Assembly: GCF_003208215.1 (NCBI RefSeq) | Contig: NZ_QKLW01000007.1 | Location: 62,001-126,000 of the forward strand | Length of the DNA: 64,000 nucleotides | Source: Marinomonas alcarazii | GTDB taxonomy: Bacteria > Pseudomonadota > Gammaproteobacteria > Pseudomonadales > Marinomonadaceae | Direction of reading: 5' to 3' | In this document: positions 55,202 to 64,000 of the stretch, in pieces | How positions within the stretch are numbered: position 1 is the stretch's first letter | Layout of the letters: every line of letters starts with the position of its first letter | Made by a program: the position numbers and the translations under genes | The notes under the pieces: generated by a model | The model's database searches: none | What the model saw: the letters and a program-made list of their open reading frames with translations, nothing else | Told to the model about the DNA's origin: nothing

Positions 55202-55539
55202 AAGTTGATATTCGTCAGTAGATTCGGATTTGCATTCAGCGTTGTTTCAATTGCTGTATATAATGCCAGCAATCAGTATAAGATGCCATGTTAAACTCTG
55301 CCAGCAAGGGTAAACAAAGAGAATCTAAGGGAGCAACATTGATGAAACACAAGATTTCGCTATAAACACAGGAAAACTATCGATCAATCCGCTTTAATTT
55401 TGTAAGCTTTATGTAAACTTACTGGAAAAGCAGAACCTTCCTTGGTTGAAATAATCGTATTCTATGTAATTCTATGCATGATATACGCATACCCTAATAA
55501 GATATTAATAAAACGATTGAATACGATCAGGAGCAACTC
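55202..55539. other. Intergenic region between engB and dsbA
   Basis: 338 bp without a clear gene. In pseudomonads a cytochrome c4 gene occupies this place before dsbA. Here only a 7-codon frame (ATG 55342 to TAA 55365) remains after a strong AAGGGAG site. No CXXCH haem motif is encoded. No Spot 42 or ErsA-like small RNA with a terminator was found, although those RNAs lie beside engB in other genera. Confidence 0.4.
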
Positions 55540-56160
55540 ATGATAAAGCTGTTTTCAGCGCTAATACTTTCCTTATTTGTCTCACTCAGTGCAAATGCGG
55601 CTGACTACAGTGATGGCAATGGCTACACCACAATTAAAACTCCCGTTCGAACTAGTGACCCTAGCAAAATAGAGGTAACCGAAATATTTTGGTACGGCTG
55701 CCCACATTGCTACCAACTAGAACCGCTTGTTCAGGCTTGGAAAAAAGATCTTCCTAGCGATGTCGACTTTAAGTTCCTACCTGCTGTTTTTGGTCGTGGC
55801 TGGTTAGCACACGCCAAAGCCTTCTACGTAGCTGATCTATTAGGCATGGAAGATAAAGTTCGTGCCGATATTTTTAATACTATCCATGTGGAACGTCGTA
55901 ATCTAAACTCTGAAGATGCATTGGCTAGCTTTTTCGCTAACTATGGTGTGAGTGAAGATGAATTTCGCAAACAGTACGATTCTTTTGCGGTTAATAGTCG
56001 CCTGAAACAAGCGGATGCGAAAATTCGCGCTTATGGAGCCCGCGGTGTTCCTGGAATCATTGTAAACGGTAAATATTTGGTTAGTGCCCAAACAGCAAAC
56101 GGTAACGAAAATATTTTCAAAGTCGTTGATTTTCTTATCGAGAAAGAACGTCAAAAATAA
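55540..56160 (+). CDS. dsbA: Thiol:disulfide interchange protein DsbA
   Basis: 206 residues. A signal peptide ends near SANAA; the active site CPHC is in WYGCPHCYQLE, and the cis-Pro loop is in GVPGIIVNGKYLV. A periplasmic oxidant of secreted proteins, recycled by the DsbB encoded at 43055. AGGAG lies 7 bp before the ATG. The diguanylate cyclase gene follows after 13 bp. Confidence 0.96.
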   Translation: MIKLFSALILSLFVSLSANAADYSDGNGYTTIKTPVRTSDPSKIEVTEIFWYGCPHCYQLEPLVQAWKKDLPSDVDFKFLPAVFGRGWLAHAKAFYVADLLGMEDKVRADIFNTIHVERRNLNSEDALASFFANYGVSEDEFRKQYDSFAVNSRLKQADAKIRAYGARGVPGIIVNGKYLVSAQTANGNENIFKVVDFLIEKERQK

Positions 56161-56173
56161 TATATGAGGCGAT

Positions 56174-57700
56174 ATGACGGAATCATCAAGTGAAAAACTG
56201 ATAGAAGTTTTACGCAAAGCTGTTTCCAGAACCAGCATGCTGGCAGAAGGAAACGACCCAAAACTGGATTCCGTTGTACGCCAAATTCGTTTGGCAATCA
56301 CCAAGGGTGCCAATGCCGACGAAATACAAACCGTCCTAAGTGATGCCGAGCCTCTACTCATTCAGAGTGATGAGGCTCAGTTAACGAGAGCAAAACAAGT
56401 TCGAAGTTGCTTACAAGAGCTGATCGATCTTCTTGAGCAACAAGAACAAAAAAGCGTTCCGCAAAATGAAAAAAAGCAGCTAGAAGCCCAAATACGCATG
56501 CATTGGCAAGCCTCGTCACAATGGCCTGGGCTATTAAAAAGCTATTTGTCTTTAGCCGAAAAAACCTTATCACAAAAAGATTCCAATCAGCCGAAAAGCT
56601 CATTCTTAAAGACGCTTTTTAACGCTAAGAAAAATGCCGCTACCTCAAAAAACGACAACGAAGTCATGGGGCAAATAAGCCATACTCTTGCAGGCTTAAT
56701 AAACAACTTAATGCTTCCAAGCCATTACGATGATGATATTGCTGACCTCAAAAAAGCACTACTAGGCAACAAGAACCTACAGCAACTACCGGCGCTGCTT
56801 GATGAAATCATCAACTTAATCATGGTCGCCATAGGAAAAACCCAAGAGAATTTAACCAATTATCTAAATCAGCTAAATAAACAACTTGCCAGTATCAATG
56901 ACTCGATAAGCATCAGTTATCACTCCCAAAAGAACTTATCGGAAAGCCGTGAAGGCTTTAACTCAAAACTACAAACACAAGTCACAGACACCTCCCAAGC
57001 AGTACAAAATGCCAGCGATTTAGACAGCCTGAAAGCGCTTATCAACGATAAGATGGCGACCATTTCAAGTACCATGACAGAATACCGTACTCAAATGCTG
57101 GAACAAGAGAAGCACGCCAATCAGTCTATTACCCAGCTTAAAAACAAAGTCACAAGAATGGAAAAAGACACGGCCTCATTGCGCTCTTTGTTACAAGAAA
57201 AGCTGGCTCAGGCGATGACAGATTCATTAACAGACTTACCCAATCGCACCGCGTATCAAGATGCCATTTTGCCTCTTTGCAAAATCATGCAAAAAACACA
57301 AAAGCCACTTTGTTTAGCGGTTTGCGATATCGATCATTTTAAAAAGGTCAATGACACTTGGGGACACCTTGCTGGCGACAAAGTACTGCGCCTTGTGCCC
57401 AAGCAAATACGCAGCATCTTATTAAAACAAGATCACATATTTCGTTATGGCGGTGAAGAGTTCGTCATCATTTTTCCCGAAACAAACATGGAGCAAGCTA
57501 TCCAACGCGCTGAAGCCATACGTCTTGCTGTTGAAAAAGCCCCTTTTAACATGCAAGGTGAGCCTGTCTCAATTTCGGTATCAATTGGTGTAGCAGAACT
57601 TAAACCACAAGAAGATCCAGAATCTTTATTTGCCCGTGCCGATAAGCAGCTTTATTTAGCCAAAGAATCCGGCCGAAATCGCGTCATGGCAAACAAATAG
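56174..57700 (+). CDS. Diguanylate cyclase with GGDEF domain
   Basis: 508 residues. The first 330 are helical and Gln-rich with a coiled coil near 295-340 and no membrane segment. The GGDEF domain begins near DSLTDLPNRTAY and holds the active motif GGEEF (RYGGEEFVIIFPE). No RXXD inhibitory site is evident before it. It should make cyclic di-GMP in the cytoplasm. The N-terminal region resembles the DUF-type input found in pseudomonad cyclases next to dsbA. Co-transcribed with dsbA. Confidence 0.92.
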   Translation: MTESSSEKLIEVLRKAVSRTSMLAEGNDPKLDSVVRQIRLAITKGANADEIQTVLSDAEPLLIQSDEAQLTRAKQVRSCLQELIDLLEQQEQKSVPQNEKKQLEAQIRMHWQASSQWPGLLKSYLSLAEKTLSQKDSNQPKSSFLKTLFNAKKNAATSKNDNEVMGQISHTLAGLINNLMLPSHYDDDIADLKKALLGNKNLQQLPALLDEIINLIMVAIGKTQENLTNYLNQLNKQLASINDSISISYHSQKNLSESREGFNSKLQTQVTDTSQAVQNASDLDSLKALINDKMATISSTMTEYRTQMLEQEKHANQSITQLKNKVTRMEKDTASLRSLLQEKLAQAMTDSLTDLPNRTAYQDAILPLCKIMQKTQKPLCLAVCDIDHFKKVNDTWGHLAGDKVLRLVPKQIRSILLKQDHIFRYGGEEFVIIFPETNMEQAIQRAEAIRLAVEKAPFNMQGEPVSISVSIGVAELKPQEDPESLFARADKQLYLAKESGRNRVMANK

Positions 57701-57856
57701 AAAGGACAAAGCAGTACCAGAGCCTTGCCGTCAAGGTTACAATAACCAGATACACAACAGCACTGTCACCAAGTGACTATTTACACCCTATAGAAACGTA
57801 AATAGGGCAGAAACTAGATATAGGCGTGCGACGCCGCCATTAGGATGAAGTAGTTT

Positions 57857-58612
57857 ATGCAAGACGATCAGAAAAAAACCACCGACTTTGGTTTTAAAGA
57901 AATCCCCACCGATGAAAAAGTACAAGCCGTCGCGCAAGTTTTCCATTCCGTAGCTGCAAAATACGACATTATGAACGACCTAATGTCTGGCGGCATTCAT
58001 CGTCTATGGAAGCGTCATACTATTAGCCAATCAGGTGTTCGCGCAGGAAACTGTGTGCTAGATATCGCCGGCGGCACAGGGGATTTGACCCTTAAATTTT
58101 CACGCCTAGTTGGTAGCCAAGGACAAGTTATCCTAGCGGACATCAATGACTCAATGCTAAAAGTAGGCCGAGACAAACTGGCAAACCAAGGCATCGTTGG
58201 CAATGTAAAATTCGTTCAGGCGAATGCCGAAGCACTTCCCTTCCCTGATGATACATTCGACTGCATCACCATTGCGTTTGGCTTGCGCAACGTCACTGAC
58301 AAATCCAAAGCACTGGCGTCTATGTATCGCGTATTAAAACCAGGTGGTCGTTTATTGGTATTAGAGTTTTCGAAACCTGAATCAGAGCTTCTTTCACAAG
58401 TTTACGATCAATATTCTTTCCGCCTATTACCTGCAATGGGAAAACTGATTGCCAACGATGCCGATAGTTACCGCTACCTTGCGGAGTCTATTCGTATGCA
58501 TCCTGACCAAGAAACACTGAAAGGCATGATGGAAGAGGTTGGTTTTGAACGAGCGAACTACCAAAATTTAACTGGCGGTATTGTTGCGCTCCATAAAGGA
58601 TTTAAATTCTAA
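57857..58612 (+). CDS. ubiE: Ubiquinone/menaquinone C-methyltransferase
   Basis: 251 residues. [16 protein letters not shown] binds S-adenosylmethionine; [18 protein letters not shown] and [13 protein letters not shown] are UbiE family signatures. It methylates the demethoxy-quinol ring in ubiquinone synthesis. ubiB follows after 2 bp; the ubiJ gene usual between them is missing. Confidence 0.97.
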   Translation: MQDDQKKTTDFGFKEIPTDEKVQAVAQVFHSVAAKYDIMNDLMSGGIHRLWKRHTISQSGVRAGNCVLDIAGGTGDLTLKFSRLVGSQGQVILADINDSMLKVGRDKLANQGIVGNVKFVQANAEALPFPDDTFDCITIAFGLRNVTDKSKALASMYRVLKPGGRLLVLEFSKPESELLSQVYDQYSFRLLPAMGKLIANDADSYRYLAESIRMHPDQETLKGMMEEVGFERANYQNLTGGIVALHKGFKF

Positions 58613-58614
58613 CC

Positions 58615-60258
58615 ATGTTAACCAGTGCTTTTCGCTTACTTCGCATACTATTGACGGTTGTGCGCTTCCGCCTTGATGTGTTTATTCCCTTTGCTCTTTT
58701 GCCTTGGTATATACGCTATACATTGGGGGCGGTGTGCTCAATCGGACGTAAACGCGCCAGAAAAAAAAGAGGTGAACGACTGCGCCTTGCGCTAGAGTCG
58801 CTTGGTCCAATATTTGTTAAATTCGGGCAAATCCTTTCAACAAGACGTGATCTGCTTGATGACGAAATCGCCGATGAACTTGCCAAGCTTCAAGATAAAG
58901 TCCCAGCGTTTCCAGGACACATCGCTCAAGCCATTATTGAAAGAGACCTTAAGGCTCCTGTCGATCAACTATTCGCTGAATTCGATGTAACACCACTGGC
59001 GTCGGCTTCTATTGCACAAGTACACACAGCGAAGCTACACAGCGGTGAAGAGGTTGTGGTAAAGGTTATTCGCCCAAAAATCGAAAAAACCATTAGTAAA
59101 GACATTGGTCTGCTTTATACCCTAGCCCACCTTGTCGCTAATATGAGTGACGACGGTAAACGCTTAAGACCCGTTGAAGTGGTGACCGATTATGAATACA
59201 CCATTCTAGACGAACTTGATTTAGCAAAAGAAGCCGCCAATACCGGGTTATTGCAGCGCAACTTCACCAATTCTGAACTGCTGTATGTCCCTCAGGTTTA
59301 TTGGGATTACTGCCACCGCAATGTGATGGTGGTGGAACGCATATCTGGCATTCCTGTGGCAGACATTGCTGCTTTGAACAAAGCCAATGTCGATATGAAA
59401 TGCTTAGCTGAACGTGGCGTTGAAATATTCTTCACACAAGTTTTCTCCCATAGTTTTTTCCATGCGGATATGCATCCAGGCAATATATTCGTGGATGTGA
59501 GTAACCCGCAAAAGCCTAAATACATTGCCATCGACTGTGCGATTATGGGTAGCCTAGATGATGCGGATAAAAATTACTTAGCACGCAATTTATTGGCTTT
59601 TTTCCAGCGCGACTATCGCATGGTGGCGGAACTGCACGTAGAAAGTGGCTGGGTTCCGAAAGGCACGCCAGTGCATGCGTTTGAATCGGCTATTCGTAGT
59701 GTTTGCGAACCCATGTTTGCCAAACCCCTTAAGGACATCTCTTTTGGTCAGGTCCTTATTGGTTTATTCCAAACCGCACGACGCTTTAATATGGAAGTGC
59801 AGCCACAGTTGGTTTTGCTAGAAAAAACATTGCTAAATATCGAAGGCTTAGGCCGTCAGCTTTATCCTGATTTAGACCTTTGGGTCACCGCTAAACCTTT
59901 CTTAGAGCGCTGGATGCGCGAGCAGATAGGGCCAAAGCGCGTAATGGAAGAGCTTCGCAAGCAAGCTCCTCAATGGGCAGGTCAGCTGCCACAGATTCCA
60001 AACTTAGTATTTACCGCATTGTCGCAAATGTCCCATCAAGAAGAGCGTATGCAAGCGCAAACCGATGCCATCGCACAACTCGGTAAAGAACTGAAAAGCA
60101 GCAGACAAAGTTTACCTTTCCGATTACTTGGTGCATTAAGCATCGGGGCGGCTTGGTTTATTACCGATCCAGTATCTTTAAAGCATTTAGAGATTGCCGA
60201 CTTTACTAGCCTTGGGCTGTTTCTAGTCGGCCTGTACTTACTTGTCTTAAAACCGTAA
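58615..60258 (+). CDS. ubiB: Ubiquinone biosynthesis atypical kinase UbiB
   Basis: 547 residues. [13 protein letters not shown] (KxGQ motif), Ala-rich loop [12 protein letters not shown], catalytic Lys in VVVKVIRP, and [11 protein letters not shown] belong to the ADCK/UbiB atypical kinases; two C-terminal membrane segments. It supports ubiquinone synthesis through ATPase activity at the inner membrane. Tightly linked to ubiE. Confidence 0.97.
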   Translation: MLTSAFRLLRILLTVVRFRLDVFIPFALLPWYIRYTLGAVCSIGRKRARKKRGERLRLALESLGPIFVKFGQILSTRRDLLDDEIADELAKLQDKVPAFPGHIAQAIIERDLKAPVDQLFAEFDVTPLASASIAQVHTAKLHSGEEVVVKVIRPKIEKTISKDIGLLYTLAHLVANMSDDGKRLRPVEVVTDYEYTILDELDLAKEAANTGLLQRNFTNSELLYVPQVYWDYCHRNVMVVERISGIPVADIAALNKANVDMKCLAERGVEIFFTQVFSHSFFHADMHPGNIFVDVSNPQKPKYIAIDCAIMGSLDDADKNYLARNLLAFFQRDYRMVAELHVESGWVPKGTPVHAFESAIRSVCEPMFAKPLKDISFGQVLIGLFQTARRFNMEVQPQLVLLEKTLLNIEGLGRQLYPDLDLWVTAKPFLERWMREQIGPKRVMEELRKQAPQWAGQLPQIPNLVFTALSQMSHQEERMQAQTDAIAQLGKELKSSRQSLPFRLLGALSIGAAWFITDPVSLKHLEIADFTSLGLFLVGLYLLVLKP

Positions 60259-60274
60259 CATTCGAGAGACTATA

Positions 60275-60607
60275 ATGAAATCTGATGTATTGGCTGAATT
60301 AGCAGCCACTCTAGAAGAACGTAAAACCGCAGCAGCTGACTCATCTTATGTTGCCAGCCTACACGCAAAAGGATTAAATAAGATCCTAGAAAAAGTCGGC
60401 GAAGAAAGCATTGAAACCATTATTGCAGCAAAAGACGCTGCTATCTCGGGTGATAAATCGGATCTGATTTATGAAACCGCAGACCTTTGGTTCCATACGC
60501 TTGTTATGTTATCTCACCTAGACATTGGCCCAGATGCGATTCTTGATGAGTTAGCTCGTCGTTTTAACTTGTCTGGGCTTGACGAAAAAGCCAACAGAAG
60601 TAACTAA
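60275..60607 (+). CDS. hisE: Phosphoribosyl-ATP pyrophosphatase
   Basis: 110 residues of the MazG-like all-alpha fold: [19 protein letters not shown] and [17 protein letters not shown] hold the metal-binding Glu/Asp. Second step of histidine synthesis. The partner hisI is not adjacent here. It lies between ubiB and tatA, 16 bp from each. Confidence 0.95.
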   Translation: MKSDVLAELAATLEERKTAAADSSYVASLHAKGLNKILEKVGEESIETIIAAKDAAISGDKSDLIYETADLWFHTLVMLSHLDIGPDAILDELARRFNLSGLDEKANRSN

Positions 60608-60623
60608 ATAACAGGAGTAATCT

Positions 60624-60836
60624 ATGTTCGGTGGTATTAGTATTTGGCAATTACTTATTGTCTTGGCAATTTTGGTACTTATTTTCGGCACCAAGAAATT
60701 GAAAAATCTAGGTTCTGACCTAGGTGGTGCAGTAAAAGGCTTCAAAGAAGCTGTCGACAAAGACGATGACGAAGAAAAAAACGCACAGCATAAAGTTATC
60801 GATGCTGAAACCAAAAAAGACGACAAGAGCGCCTAA
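60624..60836 (+). CDS. tatA: Sec-independent protein translocase TatA
   Basis: 70 residues. One N-terminal membrane helix ([18 protein letters not shown]), the FGTKKL hinge and an amphipathic helix [19 protein letters not shown], then a charged tail. It forms the pore of the Tat export system for folded proteins. AGGAG lies 8 bp upstream. Confidence 0.97.
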   Translation: MFGGISIWQLLIVLAILVLIFGTKKLKNLGSDLGGAVKGFKEAVDKDDDEEKNAQHKVIDAETKKDDKSA

Positions 60837-60839
60837 ACT

Positions 60840-61232
60840 GTGTTCGATATTGGTTTTTCAGAACTTCTTGTTGTCTTTGTTGTAGGCCTGCTTATTCTTG
60901 GGCCTGAACGTTTGCCCCATGCTGCCAAAACAGCGGGGCTCTGGGTTCGTAAAATTCGCCGCAGCATTAGCTCTGTGCAAAGAGAAATTAATGCCCAATT
61001 GGACCATGAAGAGCTGCAGCAAAAGATTAACGAAACCAATCAACGCCTGCTAAAAGAAGGCCAAGCCATTCAAAACACCATCACACCTTATCCAGAAGGC
61101 TATAAGGCGAAAGATGGCGTCGTTTCTGAAACACAGCCACTAGAGGCGACAGCAGAAGCACAAAGCGATACGTCAGAACACAAAAAAACAGATCCAACTG
61201 ACATGACAGCGGATACGACAAATCAACGTTAG
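60840..61232 (+). CDS. tatB: Sec-independent protein translocase TatB
   Basis: 130 residues from a GTG start 3 bp after tatA. MFDIGFSELLVVFVVGLLILGPERLPHAAK is the TatB signature with the LGPERLP hinge, followed by a long amphipathic helix and an acidic tail. It receives Tat signal peptides with TatC. Confidence 0.96.
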   Translation: MFDIGFSELLVVFVVGLLILGPERLPHAAKTAGLWVRKIRRSISSVQREINAQLDHEELQQKINETNQRLLKEGQAIQNTITPYPEGYKAKDGVVSETQPLEATAEAQSDTSEHKKTDPTDMTADTTNQR

Positions 61233-61303
61233 TGGCTTCTTGATCATTTTAAATCGAGTATCTTCTTCATACTTTTCACAACACGGTGGATATAAAACGC
61301 ATT

Positions 61304-62080
61304 ATGAGCACGGATTCATCAAATCAAGCCCCATTGGTTGCTCACCTAGTTGAGCTGAGAAATCGTTTATTAAAATGCGTTGTGGCCATACTGATTCTTT
61401 TTGTTGGTTTATACGCGTTTGCCAACGATTTATATTTGATCGTCTCTGAGCCGTTGCGTTTATTACTGCCCCCTGGCAGTTCACTGATTGCCACCGAGGT
61501 TGCGTCTCCATTTCTTGCACCGCTCAAGCTCACATTTGCTGTATCGGTTCTTATTTCTGTTCCTTATACGTTATTCCAAGCATGGTCTTTTATCGCACCG
61601 GCTCTGTATAAAAACGAAAAACAGATCGCCATTCCCCTGTTAATTTCCAGTATCTTTCTGTTTTATGCTGGGGTCTTGTTTGCTTACTTTGTTGTGCTAC
61701 CACTCATTTTTGGCTTTTTTACCACCGTAGGGCCAGGTGAAGTGACGGTGATGACGGACATTAACAACTACCTAAACTTCGTTCTGAAGCTGTTTTTTGC
61801 TTTTGGTGTCACCTTCGAAATCCCTGTCGCTACCTATCTACTGATTAAAGCTGGCGTTACGACAGTGGCAGCGTTATCAAAAAAACGCCCTTATATTTTC
61901 TTGGGTTGTTTTGTCATTGGAATGCTAATCACACCACCTGATATCTTTTCTCAGACTTTGCTTGCTATCCCTATGTGGATGCTGTTTGAACTTGGGCTTA
62001 TTGCTGGGCGCACGGTAAAAGTCGTCGTTGATGGCAGCGAAGAGAATGAAGAAGAGACAAAAGCACAGCGAGCTGAATAA
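61304..62080 (+). CDS. tatC: Sec-independent protein translocase TatC
   Basis: About 258 residues, six membrane segments. LVAHLVELRNRLLK and the FxxxFG-like segment FFAFGVTFEIPV match TatC, the twin-arginine receptor. I chose ATG 61304; a GTG 18 bp earlier is possible. Neither has a strong ribosome site. Last gene of tatABC. Confidence 0.95.
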   Translation: MSTDSSNQAPLVAHLVELRNRLLKCVVAILILFVGLYAFANDLYLIVSEPLRLLLPPGSSLIATEVASPFLAPLKLTFAVSVLISVPYTLFQAWSFIAPALYKNEKQIAIPLLISSIFLFYAGVLFAYFVVLPLIFGFFTTVGPGEVTVMTDINNYLNFVLKLFFAFGVTFEIPVATYLLIKAGVTTVAALSKKRPYIFLGCFVIGMLITPPDIFSQTLLAIPMWMLFELGLIAGRTVKVVVDGSEENEEETKAQRAE

Positions 62081-62109
62081 GACTTCGTGTTACAAAACGC
62101 GAAAACAGC

Positions 62110-62544
62110 TCAATCCAACATAAAGGTGACAGGGCCATCGTTTGTGAAAGACACTTTCATATCGGCCCCAAAGCGCCCTGTTTCGACGTTCTCGTACTGA
62201 GCACGCACCTTATTCACAAAATCATTAAATAACCGCTCACCCTCTGCAGGAACCGCTGCGCTAGAGAATCCTGGACGTAAGCCCTTTTTGGTTTCGGCCG
62301 CTAGGGTAAACTGCGATACCAGCAAAATCCCACCATTAACCTGCTGGACATTAAGGTTCATTTTGCCTTCCTGATCGCTAAACATACGATACTTTAAAAG
62401 CTTCTCCGCTAGACGCTGGGTATCTGCTTCCGTGTCGCCCTTTTCGATTCCCACTAATACTAATTGGCCGTGGTCAATTTGGCCTATCGTTTCCCCATCT
62501 ACCACCACACTGGCATCCAATGCCCGTTGCACTAATACTTTCAT
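62110..62544 (-). CDS. dtd: D-aminoacyl-tRNA deacylase
   Basis: 144 residues. MKVLVQRALDASVVVDG, the SQFTLAA block and the cis Gly-Pro region NDGPVTFML are DTD signatures. It frees tRNAs mischarged with D-amino acids (and Gly). Convergent with tatC, single gene. Confidence 0.96.
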   Translation of the reverse strand: MKVLVQRALDASVVVDGETIGQIDHGQLVLVGIEKGDTEADTQRLAEKLLKYRMFSDQEGKMNLNVQQVNGGILLVSQFTLAAETKKGLRPGFSSAAVPAEGERLFNDFVNKVRAQYENVETGRFGADMKVSFTNDGPVTFMLD

Positions 62545-62607
62545 GATTTACCTTTTTTTATTCCGCTGGATCGAGCCTGTTACTTTAGCAAAGTCCAGAT
62601 AAAACAA

Positions 62608-62625
62608 AAGCGCCCGAAGGCGCTT
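62608..62625 (-). terminator. Terminator of bipA
   Basis: On the minus strand AAGCGCC-TTCG-GGCGCTT is a 7-bp GC-rich stem with a stable UUCG loop, then TTGTTTT. Confidence 0.85.
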
Positions 62626-62685
62626 CTGTCGCTCACGAATTCATTTGCATGAATTCATTTGCTGCTGCTCTTTATAGAATAGCGA

Positions 62686-64000
62686 TTACTTACGACCAGC
62701 GCGTTTACGCTCGTTTTCAGTCAATAGTTTCTTACGAATACGGATGCTTTCTGGTGTTACTTCTACCAATTCATCGTCTTCGATAAACTCAAGTGCTTGC
62801 TCTAGTGTGTGACGAATCGGTGGAGTCAACGTCAATGCTTCATCTGTACCAGAGGCACGCATGTTAGTTAACTGCTTACCTTTAACTGGGTTAACAGTTA
62901 AGTCGTTATCACGTGAGTGAATACCGATAACCTGACCTTCGTACACTTCAACCGCATGACCCAAGAACAGACGACCACGGCTTTGAAGGTTAAACAAAGC
63001 GAATGCCGCTGTTTTACCTGTAACCATGCTGATCAATACACCATTCTGGCGGCCACCAACGTCACCTTCTTTTACTGGTCCGTAATGGTCAAATACACTG
63101 GTCATGATACCAGAACCAGACGTTAGCGTTAGGAACAAGCCACGGAAACCAATCAAACCACGTGAAGGCGACATGAACTCAAGACGTACACGACCTTTAC
63201 CATCTGGTTCCATGTTCGTTAACTCAGCTTTACGCAAGCCAAGCTCTTCCATGATCGAACCTTGATGCTGTTCTTCAACGTCGATAACAACGCGTTCAAA
63301 CGGTTCTTGGATTTTGCCGTCTACTTCTTTCTGAACTACTTCAGGACGAGAAACACCCATCTCGAAGCCTTCACGACGCATGTTTTCGATCAATACAGAA
63401 AGGTGCAATTCACCACGACCAGAAACAATAAACTTATCTGGTGCATCGCCTTGAGTAACGCGCAACGCAACGTTGTGGATAAGCTCTTGGTCTAGACGAT
63501 CTTTGATGTTTCGAGAAGTAACGAATTTACCTTCTTTACCAGCAAACGGAGAATCGTTAACCATGAATGTCATGCTTACTGTCGGCTCATCTACCGTTAG
63601 AGGAGGAAGCGCTTCTACACATTCAGGGTTACATAGTGTGTCAGAGATACTTAGGCCATCAATACCATTAATACAAACGATATCACCAGCACCGGCTTTA
63701 TCCGTATCAACACGAGCTAGACCGTGGTAGCCCTTAACGTTAAGAACTTTACCTTTACGTTCTTTGCCATCAGCAGACTTAACAACAACTTGCTGGTTAG
63801 GAGACAAGCTACCGCGGGTAATACGGCCGATACCGATAACACCAACATAAGCATCATAGTCCAATGCAGAAACCTGCATTTGGAACATACCTTCTGGATC
63901 AACATCTGGAACAGGCACGCTGTCGACGATCATTTGGTAAAGTGGTGTCATATCTTCTGACATGTCTTCTGGATCTAGGCCAGAAATACCATTGATAGCA
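62686..64000 (-). CDS. bipA: Ribosome-associated GTPase BipA/TypA, partial (5' end outside window)
   Basis: The last 438 codons are present; the frame is open to the right edge (AINGISGLDPEDM at the join), so about 170 N-terminal residues with the GTPase site lie outside. Visible are the domain II start (GVIGIGRITRGSLSPNQQVVV), domains III and V (ERVVIDVEEQHQGSIMEELGLRKAEL) and the BipA C-terminal domain (MVTGKTAAFALFNLQSRGRLFLGH). It aids 50S assembly and stress or cold growth. A short internal Met near 63963 is not the start. Confidence 0.96.
   Translation of the reverse strand, partial: AINGISGLDPEDMSEDMTPLYQMIVDSVPVPDVDPEGMFQMQVSALDYDAYVGVIGIGRITRGSLSPNQQVVVKSADGKERKGKVLNVKGYHGLARVDTDKAGAGDIVCINGIDGLSISDTLCNPECVEALPPLTVDEPTVSMTFMVNDSPFAGKEGKFVTSRNIKDRLDQELIHNVALRVTQGDAPDKFIVSGRGELHLSVLIENMRREGFEMGVSRPEVVQKEVDGKIQEPFERVVIDVEEQHQGSIMEELGLRKAELTNMEPDGKGRVRLEFMSPSRGLIGFRGLFLTLTSGSGIMTSVFDHYGPVKEGDVGGRQNGVLISMVTGKTAAFALFNLQSRGRLFLGHAVEVYEGQVIGIHSRDNDLTVNPVKGKQLTNMRASGTDEALTLTPPIRHTLEQALEFIEDDELVEVTPESIRIRKKLLTENERKRAGRK

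Noticed and set aside
55202..55539. Spot 42 or ErsA small RNA next to engB
   Set aside because: Right place by synteny, but no conserved core and no terminator hairpin were found.

Overview
The window looks like chromosome of a marine gammaproteobacterium, most likely Marinomonas or a close relative. The evidence is the gene complement and order (glmU-glmS, mutY-yggX next to asmA, rsd, dsbB, hisBHF, ubiE-ubiB-hisE-tatABC, tex, trmB, bipA). No rRNA or tRNA gene was seen, so the genus is an inference.

Positions 1-2197 hold the end of a D-xylose ABC transporter operon (xylF, partial xylG) and its upstream region. Positions 2198-30329 form a 28.1-kb Tn7-like transposon inserted 24 bp past the glmS stop codon. 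Both ends begin TGTACGAC and carry three TnsB-type sites each: spread out on the left, packed every 20 bp on the right, as in Tn7. All five tns genes are present, but the cluster is split. tnsA-tnsB-tnsC lie at the glmS-proximal end, and tnsD-tnsE lie about 13 kb away. The space between and the left arm are filled with what looks like a defence island: a complete type I restriction-modification operon (hsdR, hsdM, hsdS) with a DUF3800 gene, an AAA ATPase plus HNH nuclease pair resembling Septu, a two-gene module of a small winged-helix-like protein and an SF2 helicase, a 1281-residue reverse transcriptase-nitrilase fusion (class 1 UG/DRT type), a 904-residue ankyrin-repeat protein just upstream of it, and two tandem 45-47-residue Asn/Gln-rich mini-proteins. 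An XRE repressor gene heads the tnsD-tnsE cluster. It faces the helicase module across a 101-bp gap that holds two perfect 17-bp operators overlapping a predicted promoter.

Positions 30354-64000 are ordinary core genome, read mostly as short operons: cell wall precursors (glmS, glmU), an azoreductase with a divergent LysR regulator, tex, an H-NS family gene, trmB, a WD40 lipoprotein, rsd, dsbB, a FliL-like gene, yggX, a chromate transporter, mutY, asmA, hisBHF, gshA, engB, dsbA, a diguanylate cyclase, ubiE-ubiB, hisE, tatABC, dtd and bipA.

Several intergenic gaps in the core part are packed with repeats: seven 14-bp units, two copies of a 95-bp palindromic element, a 69-bp tandem array, and two arrays of one G/C-tract repeat family in opposite orientations.

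The most novel-looking parts are the ankyrin plus RT-nitrilase pair, the repressor and twin operators between tnsD-tnsE and the helicase module, the hairpin that hides the tnsA ribosome binding site, a possible small RNA beside the AAA/HNH pair, and the twin mini-proteins.
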